Shown: piece by piece, positions 1 through 13,400 of the stretch
How the letters are laid out: every line of letters begins with the position of its first letter
How positions within the stretch are numbered: the first letter of the stretch is position 1
Source: Gyromitra esculenta
Taxonomy: Eukaryota; Ascomycota; Pezizomycetes; Pezizales; Discinaceae
Reading direction: 5' to 3'
DNA length: 64,000 nucleotides
NCBI GenBank assembly: GCA_038503075.1
Contig: JBCAML010000017.1
Coordinates: 434,001 to 498,000, forward strand
Program-made: the position numbers and the translations under genes
The notes under the pieces: generated by a model
Databases searched by the model: none
What the model was told of the DNA's origin: nothing
What the model saw: the letters and a program-made list of their open reading frames with translations, nothing else

Positions 1-34
1 TGATGTTTGGCTCCTCCAGGATTTACGTATGATT

Positions 35-170
35 GTGGTGGTGGTGATGGTGGTGGATGTGGTGGGTGGTGGTGGACGTAGTGGTGGGTGGTGGTGGTGG
101 TGGTGGTGGTGGTGGTGGTGGTGGGTGGTGGTGGACGTAGTGGTGGGTGGTGGTGGTGGTGGTGGTTGTG
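35..170. repeat. GGT/GTG minisatellite
   Basis: Nearly pure GGT/GTG repeats. A unit of the form GTGGGTGGTGGTGGACGTAG recurs (around 60-85 and 120-145), separated by a (GGT)n run. This is a G-rich, T-containing simple repeat on the plus strand. No coding function is apparent. Confidence 0.9.
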
Positions 171-2223
171 AGATGAGGTAAAGGAGATCTGTGCAGTGAT
201 TCGGGCGAGGCTGAAAAGACGAACGATGGGTTGGGGGTCTAGCTGTCGGCGATGCGGGCGGGTGAGTAGGGGGCAGCACTAGCAACGGAGGGAAGGGGTA
301 TTTGTGAACACGCACACACAGCACAGCGACGACGATTGCAGAACGGGACAGAACAGGACAGAAGAACACGCACACGGGAGATCGAGAGACTGAGGAATCG
401 GTCCCAGACGCCTGGACAGAAGACAGACCCAGAGACAGATGGCTTGCTCGTCAAGTACCTGCTGTGCAGTGCAGGCAGGGTAAAAGCACGACCGTCGTAT
501 GACCAAGAATGGCCAAGCTGCTGTCCTGGCGGATTATCAAGCGGCAGGGCGGGGAGCCGCGAGTTGAGGCGGAGCACAGCACAGGACAGACAGACAGGGC
601 TGGGACAGAGAGTGCGCGCTGCCTAGACAGAAAGAGCGAGCGAAACAAGCTGTGCTATCTAAATACTCGCTGGAATGCTCCTCTGTGTAGACCACTGGCG
701 CTGTTTGATGCCAATACCGCACAGCAATGTATCCAATTGAACTGGTATTACTGTACCTAATTGTCAAGCCCGTGAAAAGCCAGAAAGCTGGACCTGATGG
801 CAACTCAAAAGGGCGATGGGCAAGGGAGGGATGAATGACGGCGGGTCGTCCCCGATGCTTGGAACTAAACTGAACTCAATCGGTCCGCCAATGGCTGCGA
901 AAGAGGGGGGAGGCGGAGATAGCGCCAAACATCACATCGTGTAGCCTGTTCACCTTCCGTTTCCCCCCCAAAGCTTTGTCACGATACTCTAACACAAATT
1001 ACAAAAAAATAAAATAAAAAAACACCGCCTCCCGTTCTTCCAGAATCAACGATATCCGTCGCTCTCCCAGCTTCCTATAGAAACCACGCACCCCCAAAGA
1101 ATACCCTTTAATAAGAACCAGTGATATAGAACATAATGCCCAGCGTGCCTGACTTGAAGTGGAATACTGCAAGGTACAGACCCAAGCTTAAGGAATACTA
1201 TACATTACTATTTTCTCTTCTGGTGCGTGTGCCCTCGCCCCCCAAGAAAAAACAGCAGCAGACATTCAATCTATTTTTACATACACCTTTCCTCTTCCGA
1301 CTCGGAATCCGGAGTTTCAACATCACCGAACAAAACCCTTCCCCCCCAAAAAAAAACCACTCTGATCCGGATGGAATAAAGCTTTTGCCAGTGTTTTGCC
1401 GAAACCAGATTACCGAAGGAGAATTTGAAAAAAAGAAGATAACATTCCCTCACACATATATATACCTTGATCTTGTCTACTGCAAGTCATACCTACCCGT
1501 CCGAGACTCGGAGCGTATCATTTCTTTTTCTTTTTCTTTTGGTCCCTGGGATTCTTTTGGGGGCCGGGGCGGCGTCTACCAGCGGTAGGGTAGGTGCACG
1601 GATTCAAAATGATTACCTACCCATACGTACCGTGCGAGCGATACGTAGTCCCCCGATAACTGGAGGTGTTATTTATGGAGAGTGGTCTGTGAACGGATGT
1701 TGTGTAACTCGTGTGTACATATGAACTAGGGCCTGGTGGTGAGGAGGGTTTATTGGTTTGGCATATGTGCTGGAAGACGTGGTGGACTAACACCACTTCA
1801 ACTGTACCTGTTCTTGATGAAATGCGTGTAGCGTGTGAGGACTTGAGATTCGAGCACGGTCAAGTTACCCATCAAAGACTGTTAGGCTAGCGCTTATAGC
1901 TTGCAGTCTGAAACTTCAAGCTCTACTTGAAATTTTTCTTAACTATCCTAAAACCTCAAGTCAGTCATATACCGTCACTCGACTTGGCACTTCGATGTGA
2001 CGGCCTGCCAAGCCGTGCTAACCATCACTAGAGATACTTGATTCCAAGGAATAACCGAATACCCATAAATAATTACAATCACTCACTACCGAAGGCCTTT
2101 AACCTCCTATAAAGATTCGGAAAAAAAACTCCATGATATAATTTTCCCCCTTCCCTAACATACATCCTACATAATCGCGATAGATACAAAAAGGCAACTA
2201 CGTGTACTCCCTCCAGTATTAAC
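171..2223. other. gene-free stretch left of the GH35 gene
   Basis: I see no convincing gene here. The open frames at 239-803 and 1136-1724 are low in complexity, overlap one another in several frames and match no family I know. Positions 960-1560 hold A-rich and C-rich tracts and a TTTCTTTTTC run. The last ~300 bp are the likely 3' UTR and terminator region of the minus-strand GH35 gene. Confidence 0.5.
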
Positions 2224-5200
2224 TTAAGCATACGCCAACCTCTCCTTGGTCCACTCTGGCTGTAAATAAGCACCCTCGAAATCAAACTTAAACGAGGTCG
2301 TAAACTTATTCACCGCCTTCAACTCTAACGAATCTAGCACTACACCCGCTTGGTCCTGTGCCCAAATGGCTATTCCGATTGTGTTCCACCCACCATTGTT
2401 GATGATGCCGGGTGGGATTGGGAATTCGGTTTGTGGGCCGATGTGGGAGATGTATTTACCGTATTGATATCTGGTATGGTTAGTATAGAGAAGATGAGAG
2501 TGCAATATAGGATGTTTTACCCGTTGATGTAGATCTGGACTCTTGAGATTGTGGTTTTTGGTGCGCTGATGGCTACGGCTAATGGAACGTCACTGCCGGA
2601 GGGAATACTTAAGCGGAAAGCTGTCCTCTGTCAGGGATTGTTAGCAGAGTTCGTTCTACCCTACTATTTAGGGGGTGACTTACGTAGAACTCGATACCTG
2701 CACCTACTACTCCGTCGAGTGGGCTCTTCACCTTCCACTTGCCGTCGTCGAACCCAGGTAGCGCCCATCCCAACCGTTCTGCTCTCAATCCACCCTCGTT
2801 GTAAATCCCCCTAACCATATCAATTGGTGTCTCTCCACCAGCATTCCCGACCAGCCTCCATTCTGTGAAAGTTCCACCCCCACTCAAGCTCGCCTCACTG
2901 ATACCACGAGGGTTTCGTGGGCCATCAGGTCCAACAGAATCTTGATCATGGCCTTCATAATCTAGCACAACAAAAACCACATTTCCTGTCGCGAGCAAAG
3001 TCTTGTTCGAGAACGACAAGTTAATCGTAGCACTTGCATTCGCCGCCGATCCCGCCCACGACCCGATGAACTCGCCATTAAGCCAAGTGCTGTATCCGAA
3101 TGCACTACCTCCAATTGCAGTCAGAGTCACACCGGTAGCAGTCTTGCCGTTGAAATATCCGCGGTAGAGTTTTATTCCCGAATGGAAACCATAGTCGTCT
3201 GGATACAATACTGGCAAGGTCTTTGGTTTCTGTGCGTTAGTAGTAGTGGTATGGTTCGCATGTGTCCAGTTCGAGTCATCGTAATTAATTGCACGCTCGG
3301 GGATCGAATCGCTGAATTTCCATTTCAGGGTCTTGAGATCTGGGATCGTAACACTTAGGGCTGCCGGACCTGCTGCGGTGCCAATGAGGGAGCCATAGGC
3401 GGTGCGAGTGATGTCTAAGGGAGTTCTGCCGTTCCATTTGAATGTCTTGATTTTCTTAGGAGCGAAGACTTCGATGATTGTGGTTGCGTTCAAATCGCCA
3501 CGGAGTTCGGCGACGGAGCCTTCAAGGGTGGCGGAACGTGTAAGGTATGGGCCGGAGACGAGAAGATGTTCGTCGGCATGGACGTTTGGCTCGATTGTGA
3601 GTGCAGGGGCCCAGATATTCCAGCCAGTGATGCGGTCGACGATTTGGATGAGAGGGCCGTTGGGAAATTGGAGGAAGGAGGTTCCTCGGGCTTGGTTATA
3701 GGATACTTTGGTATGCTGATTGGAAGGTCAGTAAGTGGTTTTTTGGAGACTAACAATAAAACAAGTTAGTCTTCTTACCTTTGTGAGATAAGTCTCGGAA
3801 CTTATAACAGCACTTCCGAACACTGTTGGTGTTGCAGTAATATCCTTAAGCACGAATTCCACAGTTTGGCCCGCGTTCGCATACAACACCAAGACCGGAC
3901 TATTATCAAAGATTGCATATGTCAAAACCTCCGCTGATGAATACAGCAGTCCATATTGACCAAATTTATAGTCAGTAACAATAAACTTGCTCTCCCTCCC
4001 GTCAAGCTGGATATTTGGGACTGTCAGGTTCCCTGCGCTAGTTAAAACGTTAAGACCGAATTTCACAATTGTTCTTGAGCTAGACGTAAGCTGATTGATC
4101 CAGTAGAATCCAGCATTTGTCGTTGGGTTGCGGAGGTGGACGGTGTAGATTCCAGTATTATTAGTGTAACTAAGTTTGAATTAGCATGAGACCTACCTCA
4201 TAAATTATCACTCGTATTTGGAAGACATACGCAGTTCCGTTTCCAAGTTGGTCAGTTTCTCGGAGGTCGGTGCTAACACGCAAGAACAGTGTCTAACGAA
4301 TGGTAAGTTTCTTGGGCAAGGTTGACCGGAGTCACTAAAAATCTTACCAAGAGCTTAATTTGCCGCATCTTGTCACGGACAATACGAGATTCTGACAATG
4401 GTGCGCCGTAATCATACGAACTATAGACAACTGGCGCAGCTAAGCCTCCCGTGATAAAGTGTTAGCTGAGAGTTTAGCCGTGGGGGTTAGGAAAATACTT
4501 ATCAATTGGTTCCACCGTAACTAAATTCGGCAGAAATTAGCTTACAATTCTTCAAAGGTACTGCCACGACAAAACTTACGTCATGTAAAGACTGATCAAA
4601 GAAACTTTCTGTGCAACCAAAGTCTTATAAAATACATCAGAAAACTCATTTCCGGTAAGCTGTGCGCAGTTTTCATAACTGTAACCACCCCATCTATAGA
4701 TTCAGGTGAGTTAGATATCATTTCGCTTTCATCAGTACAATGGGCTGAACACATACGGGTCGAAAGCACCTCCTTGGTATTCGGGTATGAACGAAGGCTG
4801 CGTTGGCGAATAGCTATTAAACCCTGTGATAGGGAATTAGAATCTTCGGGATGCCTCTAGCAAGGAAGGCTAAGTAATACATTGGTAGTAGGTCTTGACT
4901 ATATTGAACCCTCCAGTTGGGTTTGCACAGTTAAACCCGTTGGGATATGAGTCCAGGCCGTAGATATCTGATCCTCTAAGTCAATTTCTTTTACCACGAA
5001 GTAGGCGGGTTGAATTAACGTACCGACTGCGCCACCAACGTCCAAATAGTCTGTAGACCAACTCTGGCCTCGCATACCCTTCTCGTTATGTCTACCAGTA
5101 TAACTTGTTAGCGGGCAGCCCAAAAACAAAACTCCACCCAACCAAAAACTTACGTGGACGGAACCACAACACCTGCATCCCTAAATGCGTTGCTAATCTG

Positions 5201-5935
5201 AACCATGTATTTCACACCAGTCCAGTTTGGATCGTGATATGACTCGACAAATTCACTACCCAAATTGTCAGTACGGCTTCCACGACAAAGTAGCCTTTCC
5301 AGATACCTACTTCTCGTGTTGATTAAGAATCGCCGGGCCACCGTTCACAATTGAATTCTTTGCAAAGATCTTCCCCATCTCTGTTACGTATGGGAGCCAT
5401 GCTTGATAATACTTCGGATCATCCGTTCTATGTATGCCCCAAGCCCCAGTAGTGGTCCACAACGCAACACCTCCAGCACTAGTCTCAGCATTGATATACG
5501 GCCCTGATCTCGTGATGATCCAGATTCCAGCTTCCTTAGCATAATCAAATAATCGTTGAACGTCAAGTGCAGCTGTCGTAAAATCTAGAGTATCTGGATT
5601 CGGGGAGTGGTATGCCCAGAAGAAGTAGATACTGGCTGCATTGAAGCCAGTAGCTCGGAGCTTCTGAAAGATATCTAGCCAAAGCTCGGGAACAGGGAGA
5701 CGAGGGTAGTGGAATTCGCCAGAAAAGACGTATACCCGCTCGCCTTTGACATAGAGGGAGCTACGGTCCCACTCAACAAGGTCCGTTTTACCTGCATAGG
5801 AGTTGTCAATGACAGTTTCAGGAATATGCGAATGAGGTAACTATTATGCTTACCATTGTTTTTCTGTGCAGATACCGACGAGGCGAATAAACTACCCACC
5901 AGAACCAGATGCGTGAAGACGTTAAATAACCTCAT
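2224..5935 (-). CDS. lacA: secreted GH35 beta-galactosidase (LacA type)
   Basis: Predicted extracellular beta-galactosidase that releases terminal beta-galactose. The start at 5935 opens a signal peptide (MRLFNVFTHLVLVGSLFASS, then VSA). The spliced N-terminus contains VFSGEFHYPRLPVPELW and GPYINAETSAGG, GH35 hallmarks. The acid/base region reads ILNQHENEF and the nucleophile region IPEYQGGAFDPWGG; VDIYGLDSYPNGFNCANP lies between them. The C-terminal half (LDGRESKFIVTDYKFG, TWLNGEFIGSW, NEGGLRAERLGW, NNGGWNTIGIAIW) matches the accessory and jelly-roll domains of large fungal LacA enzymes. I count about 13 introns and roughly 1,000 residues, normal for the family. The intron at 5256-5310 splits the ENE codons; the one at 4451-4502 seems to be AT-AC and restores the conserved GGTNWGG. 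The gene stands alone, with no galactose-pathway partner nearby. The family call is firm; exact substrate and some exon edges are inferred. Confidence 0.93.
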
Positions 5936-8934
5936 CGCGAAAACGACTTAATTTCCGAAGATATCAACACCGTCGTAAGCGATTGAAGTGCATATGTGGG
6001 GCTTTTCTACGTATTAATACTCTAGAAAAGCTAATATGCCATAGCCATTTATTGCAGTCATATACTAGAATATCGCCATCCAGTTAACCGCGATCAGCAG
6101 CAGCATTTTTTCTTTCTTGGTTTCGGCTCTCATAAGCCCGAACCACATGATGGATAAATTGTGAAAGAGGAGAACATCTCGAGAAAGGCACGCCGTTATA
6201 ATGCGGGGCCTAGGGGCTAGAAATTAAATCCTGGGGTAGAATGACGATTGTGTTGTTTTTTCCGAGATGGCGTCTGCGGTTAGATTCTTAGGTTAGCTCG
6301 ACTACAGGCTGCCTAGGCAGAAGTGGAGCCCATCCCCGAAGATCTCTTCTCGGTTCCGGGTGATGGCGAGGATTTTTTAAAGAGCCTGCAGATAACCACT
6401 TCGGCTATTCTGAAGCGATCGTAGAGTGTGTGCTACCCGGTATTGATGGCATGAAATCCTACTTGAATCCAGCTCGTTATCCCCGTTGATCCTATTCACA
6501 ACCTGTCGCTCGTCGTTTCACAGGTCCAATTCATAATTTCTTCTGATAATTCAGCCATCTTGTTCTCGGATGCACTTTAAGGTTCACCAATTAGGCACCG
6601 TGTTCTGTTATGGGAAGTTCATAGGCTATGAGCGCAGCAAGGTGGGGGTTATGAACAAGGATAAACGTACCTTACCGTTCCCAATTCAGACCCGGGCCTG
6701 AGGTTTAACCAAGCGATTTAACTTGCTACACCGAATGCCAAGAATGTAGAGTACCGCAAAAACTGACGAGAACCGACAACGGGCTAAGAGGTTAGAATGG
6801 GATGTGGCAATGTTGGCTAACTATTATGGAAGGTTTTCTCTTCAGAAATGTACGCTGCGTGGCAAAACTTCTCATGTAGTTGCCTTTAGAGGAAATAGAT
6901 TTACTTTCTTGACTCGAATTCAGAGCCACACTCTATTCCAACCTCTTAGTGCGTTGTCGGTTCTCGTCAGTTTATGCGGTACTTCGTACGGGATGGCAAG
7001 GGATATCAAGGAATTTGAGATAATAAATCTGTTTATACGGTATAAAAAATAATTTGGCTAGAGGTCTAGTACACTTGAGTATGGGATAGCGAGGCGTAGC
7101 TATCGACAAGAACCGCATGTAATTAGATGAATCCCATGGCTCAGCTTATATATACCTGCCACAAACACACTTTACATATGTTTTAGTTCAATAAATAGAA
7201 ATATTGCTCTAACGGATAGCGAAAATGTAGAGTATTCCATACAGGACCAAGGTAGCAGGGTACTACAAGGAATTTAAGATAGAAAATTTTCAAATCTACT
7301 TCCGCTGCGGCTAGTAGAAAAAGTATTTGGCAGATAGATTTCTTACGGGACAGGGAGAGACCTACATTCTACTGCGCTATGCGATATACATACAGCGAGG
7401 TGCGACTACAACTACATGTACATATGCATGTAGATATATTCAAAGTTTTTTATATAATAACAAGGGAAATAACCTCAGATACTAAAACGCCCACCAATGT
7501 ACATCGACTTCAAGCATATAGAGTCTAAAGAGTCTGAGAGCTCGAGCAGTGTACAGAGAGCATTCAACCAATATATAACAATGAAAGGGTAAATTTAATC
7601 CGATGCAAACCCCTAAATTACAAGGGATACATGTACTACATGCAGTTCACCCCTCGCGACCGACAGCATGAGCCACATCAGGCGTACGCACTCAACCCCC
7701 TCTCCGCGCAAAGTCCCATACAGGTATATATCCTTTGATAAAGTCTAATAGCTCTACCCCAACATACTAATACCCAGATATATAGAAGCTGGACAAATGA
7801 GGCTTAGTTTATCTTGTATAGTGAAAATATACAAAACTCCAATTCATGCAGTGTCACTCGATCTTAGCTATCAGTAAGAGCGGAAAAGAAGGGATAACTA
7901 CATGTACTATGACGACACACGATCTCTTTCATTACACCCCAAATTATACTTCTCAGGTCCCTCTAACACAACTAAATGATATGGATCTATGGTCAAGGGC
8001 TATAGCCATGTGGAATAAGGGTCTTTCGACCAGTTTTTGCGCGAAACTAAATTATCTCCCATCCTCTGGTTAGGGTTAGATGAAAAGTAATTTATTCCGG
8101 CAGTGAAAGATGATAAAGCTAGTACATAATCTCGTTAACTTTCTAGTGCTTCTGCCGAATGAAATAATAAATAAATAATTTCTAGCGCTTCAATTACGAG
8201 ACTATGTGCAAACTGAGTGATTTTTCATGATCTCGCGGTAAGTGTGTGGCCTAAAGCAACCCCGTCAGGTACCCCACGCCCCATGAGCCCAAACAGGGCT
8301 CCTAAACTAAATAATACATGCAGTTCAGGGAAACGTCTATCAATAAGTAGACTTCCAGCCACACTGCGGACTAACAACATCCATAACACTCGGAACCGAA
8401 CAACCGATAATTTAACTAAAACTACTTTCATAAGATTGTAGAAGTTACTTAATCCCAAGTCCCAGTATTAGCCAAATAGGGGGCCCCCCCATGCTTTTAA
8501 ACTCGCAGCATACATATAGAGTACTTTGGGAAATGCATCATGACATCAATTATTCAGAACGCGCGGCATCAGCCACAATCCCCATCTTGCAGTGCCCCGC
8601 AGCCCAGACCTACATTTGCATATTTGATCTTGAGGAGATACAGCTGAAACGATGGTTTTCCTGCCCGTTCGATTGGCCGTTGAATCGTTTGCATACGCAT
8701 ATGTGGTTGCGGCTGCAAGTTCAAGGGCCAGGGTGTAACTTTGCAGGATGCAGCAACTATCAGAAGCCCATGCCTCGGCACCGAGCTTCATCGGGATCTA
8801 CAACTGCAACTGCATACTTAAGAGCTTCGCCCGGCCCCCCCGTCCCCCACACAGCTCAGCTACCCGCAGACTCGATTGATTTCATCGCAACCATTGATAG
8901 TCCGACTTGTTGATTATATACCAAGCCAGTTTCA
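5936..8934. other. AT-rich intergenic stretch
   Basis: About 3 kb between the divergent GH35 and SDR genes. It holds three TACATGTA palindromes (7413, 7628, 7899) and many in-frame stops. The first few hundred bases left of 5936 should carry the GH35 promoter and the last few hundred the SDR promoter or leader. The 8491-8913 open frame lies in that leader and has no recognisable domain. Confidence 0.5.
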
Positions 8935-10428
8935 ATGCCTCCTTCACCCTCCCAGAACAGATTGGCTCAAGTCGCGTCTCACATCGGGGCGACTTCCGAA
9001 AGCTCAAGCTCTTTACCAGCCATCCCGGGGATAGCTTTAGATTCTGTTGGAAGGTGGGTCTCCCCGTCTTCGGGAAGTTTTATCGGACGAATCCTTGGGC
9101 AAATCGTTAAATCTCCCTTCTCGTAGACGATTGGAAGGAAAGGTTGCAATTATAACTGGTGAGCTTCCTTCACGCCATGCTCCATCGAGATCTCGTCACT
9201 AATTTTTATATCCAGGCTGTAACTCTCCAGTAAGTTAGCTTTCAGCTTCAATAACAAACCCCCCACATGCGTCATGCGGGAGCTACGTCGGGATCCTAAT
9301 TTAATATCACCAAATTCGTAGCTCGGAATTGGTCGAGCAACAGCAAACCAGTATGCCCGAAACGGCTTGAAAGCTCTCTACATATGCGATTATGCTTCAA
9401 ACAACCTATCAACAGTCGAATCCGAACTAAAACAACAGTACCCAGGCGTAAAGGTGCATGCAAGGGTTTTCGATGCGGCGGATGAAGCATCTATTGAGAA
9501 GGTTGTCAACGAAGCACTAAGCAGCTATGGTAGACTCGACATATTCTTTGCCAACGCCGGTATCGTAGGCACGAATTCGAGATTGTCAGATGTTAAACCC
9601 GAGCAATTTATGGAAGTGCTGAGAGTAAACACGCTAAGGTAATAACTAAACCTAGTAAAGACGCCACGGCTGGATTAAACTACCATTCGGAAAAACCGCA
9701 AGAACGAGGTAGAGTATGCATACTGATTAAGTAAATGTATTTCAATAGTGTTTTCCTGGCAGTCAAACACGCCTCAAAAGCAATGCAAAAGACAAGCTCT
9801 TCGAAGCCAGTCTCTGGTGGCTCAATTATAGCTACCGCCTCCACTGCCGGCATCAGATCCGGCGCAGGGTCAAGTAAAACCCCATATCTTCCCAATTTCG
9901 AAACATTCGGAACCAAGATCATACTCACATATTACCTCCTCCAGCCGACTATTCCGCTTCTAAAGCTGCGGTAATCAGCATCATGCAAACCTCCGCTTTT
10001 CAATTAGCTGGCACCAACGTTCGATGCAATGCAATTTGCCCAGGTTTGATAGAGACAGGCATGACGGGTGCCATCTGGGAAATGGCCAGGAAGAGGGGTA
10101 CCGAAGGGAAGATCGGCCAAATTAATCCGTTGAAAAGAGGAGGGGTGAGCGATGAGATCGCGAGGGTGGCGCTGTTCCTTGGGAGCGATGAGTTCGTGCC
10201 CCTTTCCTTTTCTCTTCCTTTCAACCTGCCTGAAGCCAAGACGCCTGAGTCGGTTTATGGATCGGTTATGTTTCTCTCTCCACCTCCCGCCAGAGACATT
10301 TCCATACCAAAAAATAATTCTGGAATGCTAATAGAGATTACAGGAGTTCATATGTAAACGCTCAATTCTGGGCAGTGGATGGGGGGCTCAGCGGAAGTCA
10401 CCCGACCATGCCCGGGAAGTTTCACTAA
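8935..10428 (+). CDS. short-chain dehydrogenase/reductase (SDR)
   Basis: NAD(P)-dependent oxidoreductase of the classical SDR family; the substrate cannot be told. Seven exons join in phase: 8935-9053, 9127-9158, 9216-9229, 9322-9638, 9749-9873, 9945-10191, 10344-10428, giving 312 residues. Visible motifs: cofactor-binding [18 protein letters not shown] (TGxxxGIG type), NAG in FFANAGIV, catalytic Ser in [14 protein letters not shown] (Tyr/Lys pair), and [13 protein letters not shown] after it. The end [11 protein letters not shown] is the usual SDR C-terminus. The start at 8935 gives [16 protein letters not shown], an N-terminal pattern I associate with fungal SDRs of this subtype. Exon 3 is only 14 nt. 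The donor at 10192 (GTTCGT) is weak but gives the expected SDESSYVNAQ junction. No pathway neighbours are visible. Confidence 0.9.
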
Positions 10429-13400
10429 CGATGTTTGTTTTTCAATTTATTTAAATAAGCTCTATTTACCTGTAATCGCGAGAAGGTTGGAGTTGAAATA
10501 TAACGAAAAGTTGGTGTTTGGGATAAGGGACTGTTGCACTGATCTGCAACCAGCCAGCGACGGGTAGCTGGGATATGATTCGTACACCCACAAACTTGAT
10601 TATCTTATCGGAGTAAACTCGGCGAAAGCTTCCCAGTTCACTTTTATTTTGTTCCCGAATGAACCTCATCACATTATTTAATTCCGACTGGGCTGTTTCA
10701 ACTCTCGCGTTTAATCACTTGCCGAGACCCAGCCGGACCGCAATAACACGCCTGTTTCAGCTCGCTTCCATGATGCTGGCCGAAGAACAAAAAATATTGG
10801 CTACCAACCGATCAAAGTAGCTATCACCACCCCACAGCTAATTAAAACGATAGGCGATGGAAAAAAATAGTCGATTACATATACCTACCTGAGGATACAA
10901 TCGCCAAAGTGCTCATACCTCGATACTTGGGAAATCTCGTAGGCTGACCCGCCAGCAATCAGCAACAAGCAAACATATGCCAGCACGTACCCGTAATAAG
11001 TCTACTTTTTGACTATGTGGCGAAATCACTTATCTCGAAGCGAAGGAGCTTAATTTATCCATACATGGATAACATAATTAGTCCTTGTTTTGGCGCTTAA
11101 CGATGTAGATAACTCTATCACCTCTTATAAACTAATATCGCACCCCAAAAGATACATGTACCAATACGTGTACTCAGGCGGTATTGACACAAGAGTACTC
11201 TTATGTGATTTGCTCGAATAGCTTATTCCCTCATGCTTTATGACGTCGTTTTTACATTCTTAGGGAGCACAGCTTGACTTAACGCTGCGGTACATGGCCC
11301 CTTACAAGTACATATGTACTTAGGGTACAATTCTATACATAAACGGGATTGTATATTCCTTCTGCGCAACCTCCGGCAACAAAACATCAGCCTTATCCAT
11401 CGCCTTGAGCTATATGGAAGATGGCGGAACCAAGACAGAACTGCTGAATGCCTACACCTCTATAGCACGCTGGGCCTGAAAGACGACGTGATCAAAAGAT
11501 ATCAGGTGCGTTATTTTGCCAAGGAGGGAAGACCCCCCGTTCAACCCGCTGCTTCAAATACAGATGGTCAACACAGATGACCACTGGACAATCAATTTAT
11601 ATAAGATCGTCAGTCAAGGGAAGTTGTTCGATGTCACGTAAGCATATAATAGCAACAGAGCCTCAAAGCTTAGTATAGAGCCTCACCACCACCAAAGCCC
11701 CCTTATGATTTTAGAGTTGTACCAAGTCAGACAATTCTTCCCGCTCGAGTAACAACGGCTTTTGGCTCAAAACAAATAATGGTACATGTGTGCTAACCCA
11801 ATCCTCCCTCACAAACACAAAATATATGCAGCAGACCGCCCCACCTATCGTACGGAATTAGATGGCGCAGACTTCTGGACTTGAGTAATAGGGGGAGGCT
11901 TGGCTCGCGGTGGAGGCCCCGAAATTGAACTTTGCCAAAATCTCATGATATCTATATTTCGCTACAGGCTTGTACCAGAGCACGCAGGTATCTAAGATGT
12001 GGGGACATTGAAGTCTGTGTGCGTGCGTCAACCAAGCCATTTACCCAAAATAATAGTTTCGGGGGTACAAAGGCCAGCTGACCGGGTATATTGCTGATGA
12101 AAATTCCAAAATACAGCAGCCCACAAAAATATCCTGCAGCAACAAAAAGTGCCACGCCGGGGCAGGCGTAGCATGGTAGCGATGTTAGCACTCCTTTCTC
12201 CGAGATATCAATGACTACATGTAGTATTAGGGCATCCAAACTCGCCCCTCCGGATAACCCAACTATGACCTGATACCACTACAACACGCTCACTTGGGCT
12301 GAAAGTATATATTTCTTAGAAAGTTTTGAGGGATACCTTGGCATTGTATGATATCTTGCAGAGAGCGGTTACCTCCCCTTTTATACCTTCCAGAGCACTC
12401 AAAGATACTACTAAATCGCACTACTCGACACCTATAAACATACACACCCAACATGTCAGCAGTACCACCGCTAGTGAATAATTACCTAAAGTTTGGCCCC
12501 CGAAATCCGGTGAGACTCGAGGCACGTAATTTCAGAATTTTCAAAGCCGGTGCGTACCGGTAGAAAACGATGATGATGCTTGGCTCGTACGTGAATATTA
12601 TTCGGCAGGTATTACCAAGCAATAGGTAGCTAATTCCAGCAGATAAACCCCGGTTTTCGCTATGACCACTAGTGTTTCATCGATAAAATTGTTGGAATCG
12701 CGACCAGTTTTTACTTTTTTCGCTTCTCCTAAACTCTGCGTGTCACCCCCAAAGGCTGAAAACCTTGTTTGTGTATCTTATCGTTTATCATAGGATAGAG
12801 AAATGTTTTATCCTGTGATTAGATATCAATAATTAGTTTAAACTACCGCGCCCGCCGTTTGCAGCCAGGTTTTTTTATGGGATGGAGCTTCCAGAGAAGA
12901 TATTTCTGTTGACGCTAGGAAGTCAGTCGTTACAAACCGTTGCTGATCCTTTACAGAACCGGGGTATTACTGGTCTCCCTCTAATCGATTGTTACATTGA
13001 TCCGGGATGCAAGATTCACCGGGCGAGAAGTTATGAAGCTTATCGATTAATATAGAGTACATATAGTACTACGTAGGCACGGACGCGCGCGTACCCCCAA
13101 CATGGCGAGCCGTGCGAAAGTACATGTACCTGGTATTTCGAATAATTCGCTGAAGACCTCAACAGCGATTTATTGGCAGTATCCGAAATGCTATCAAAGG
13201 CAAAATTACGAGGTCTGCATGGCTTCAACGGAAGAGTTTTCGCTTCCCAGCGCGTACCTTTTTGTGGCGGGGTAAATATGCCCCCCACCTTTCCTTTCCC
13301 TGCTGCAGTGCTGTTTGAAACTTCAAACAACCAGGTAACAATCGCCTCCCTGTCCCTGTTACAGATTCGGAAAAAGCCGCGAGAAGAAAAAAAAAACGTT

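Noticed and set aside
8068..8080. GGTTAGGGTTAG, telomere-like
   Set aside because: Only two units; similar GTTAGGGTT words occur elsewhere by chance. No telomere.
8491..8913. 140-codon plus-strand open frame before the SDR gene
   Set aside because: No domain or fungal-like start; it lies in the SDR promoter/leader and overlaps minus-strand frames of equal quality.
11952..12239. 95-codon minus-strand frame with a hydrophobic stretch
   Set aside because: Resembles a membrane segment but has no homologous motif, no flanking exons and no promoter-like context that I could see.
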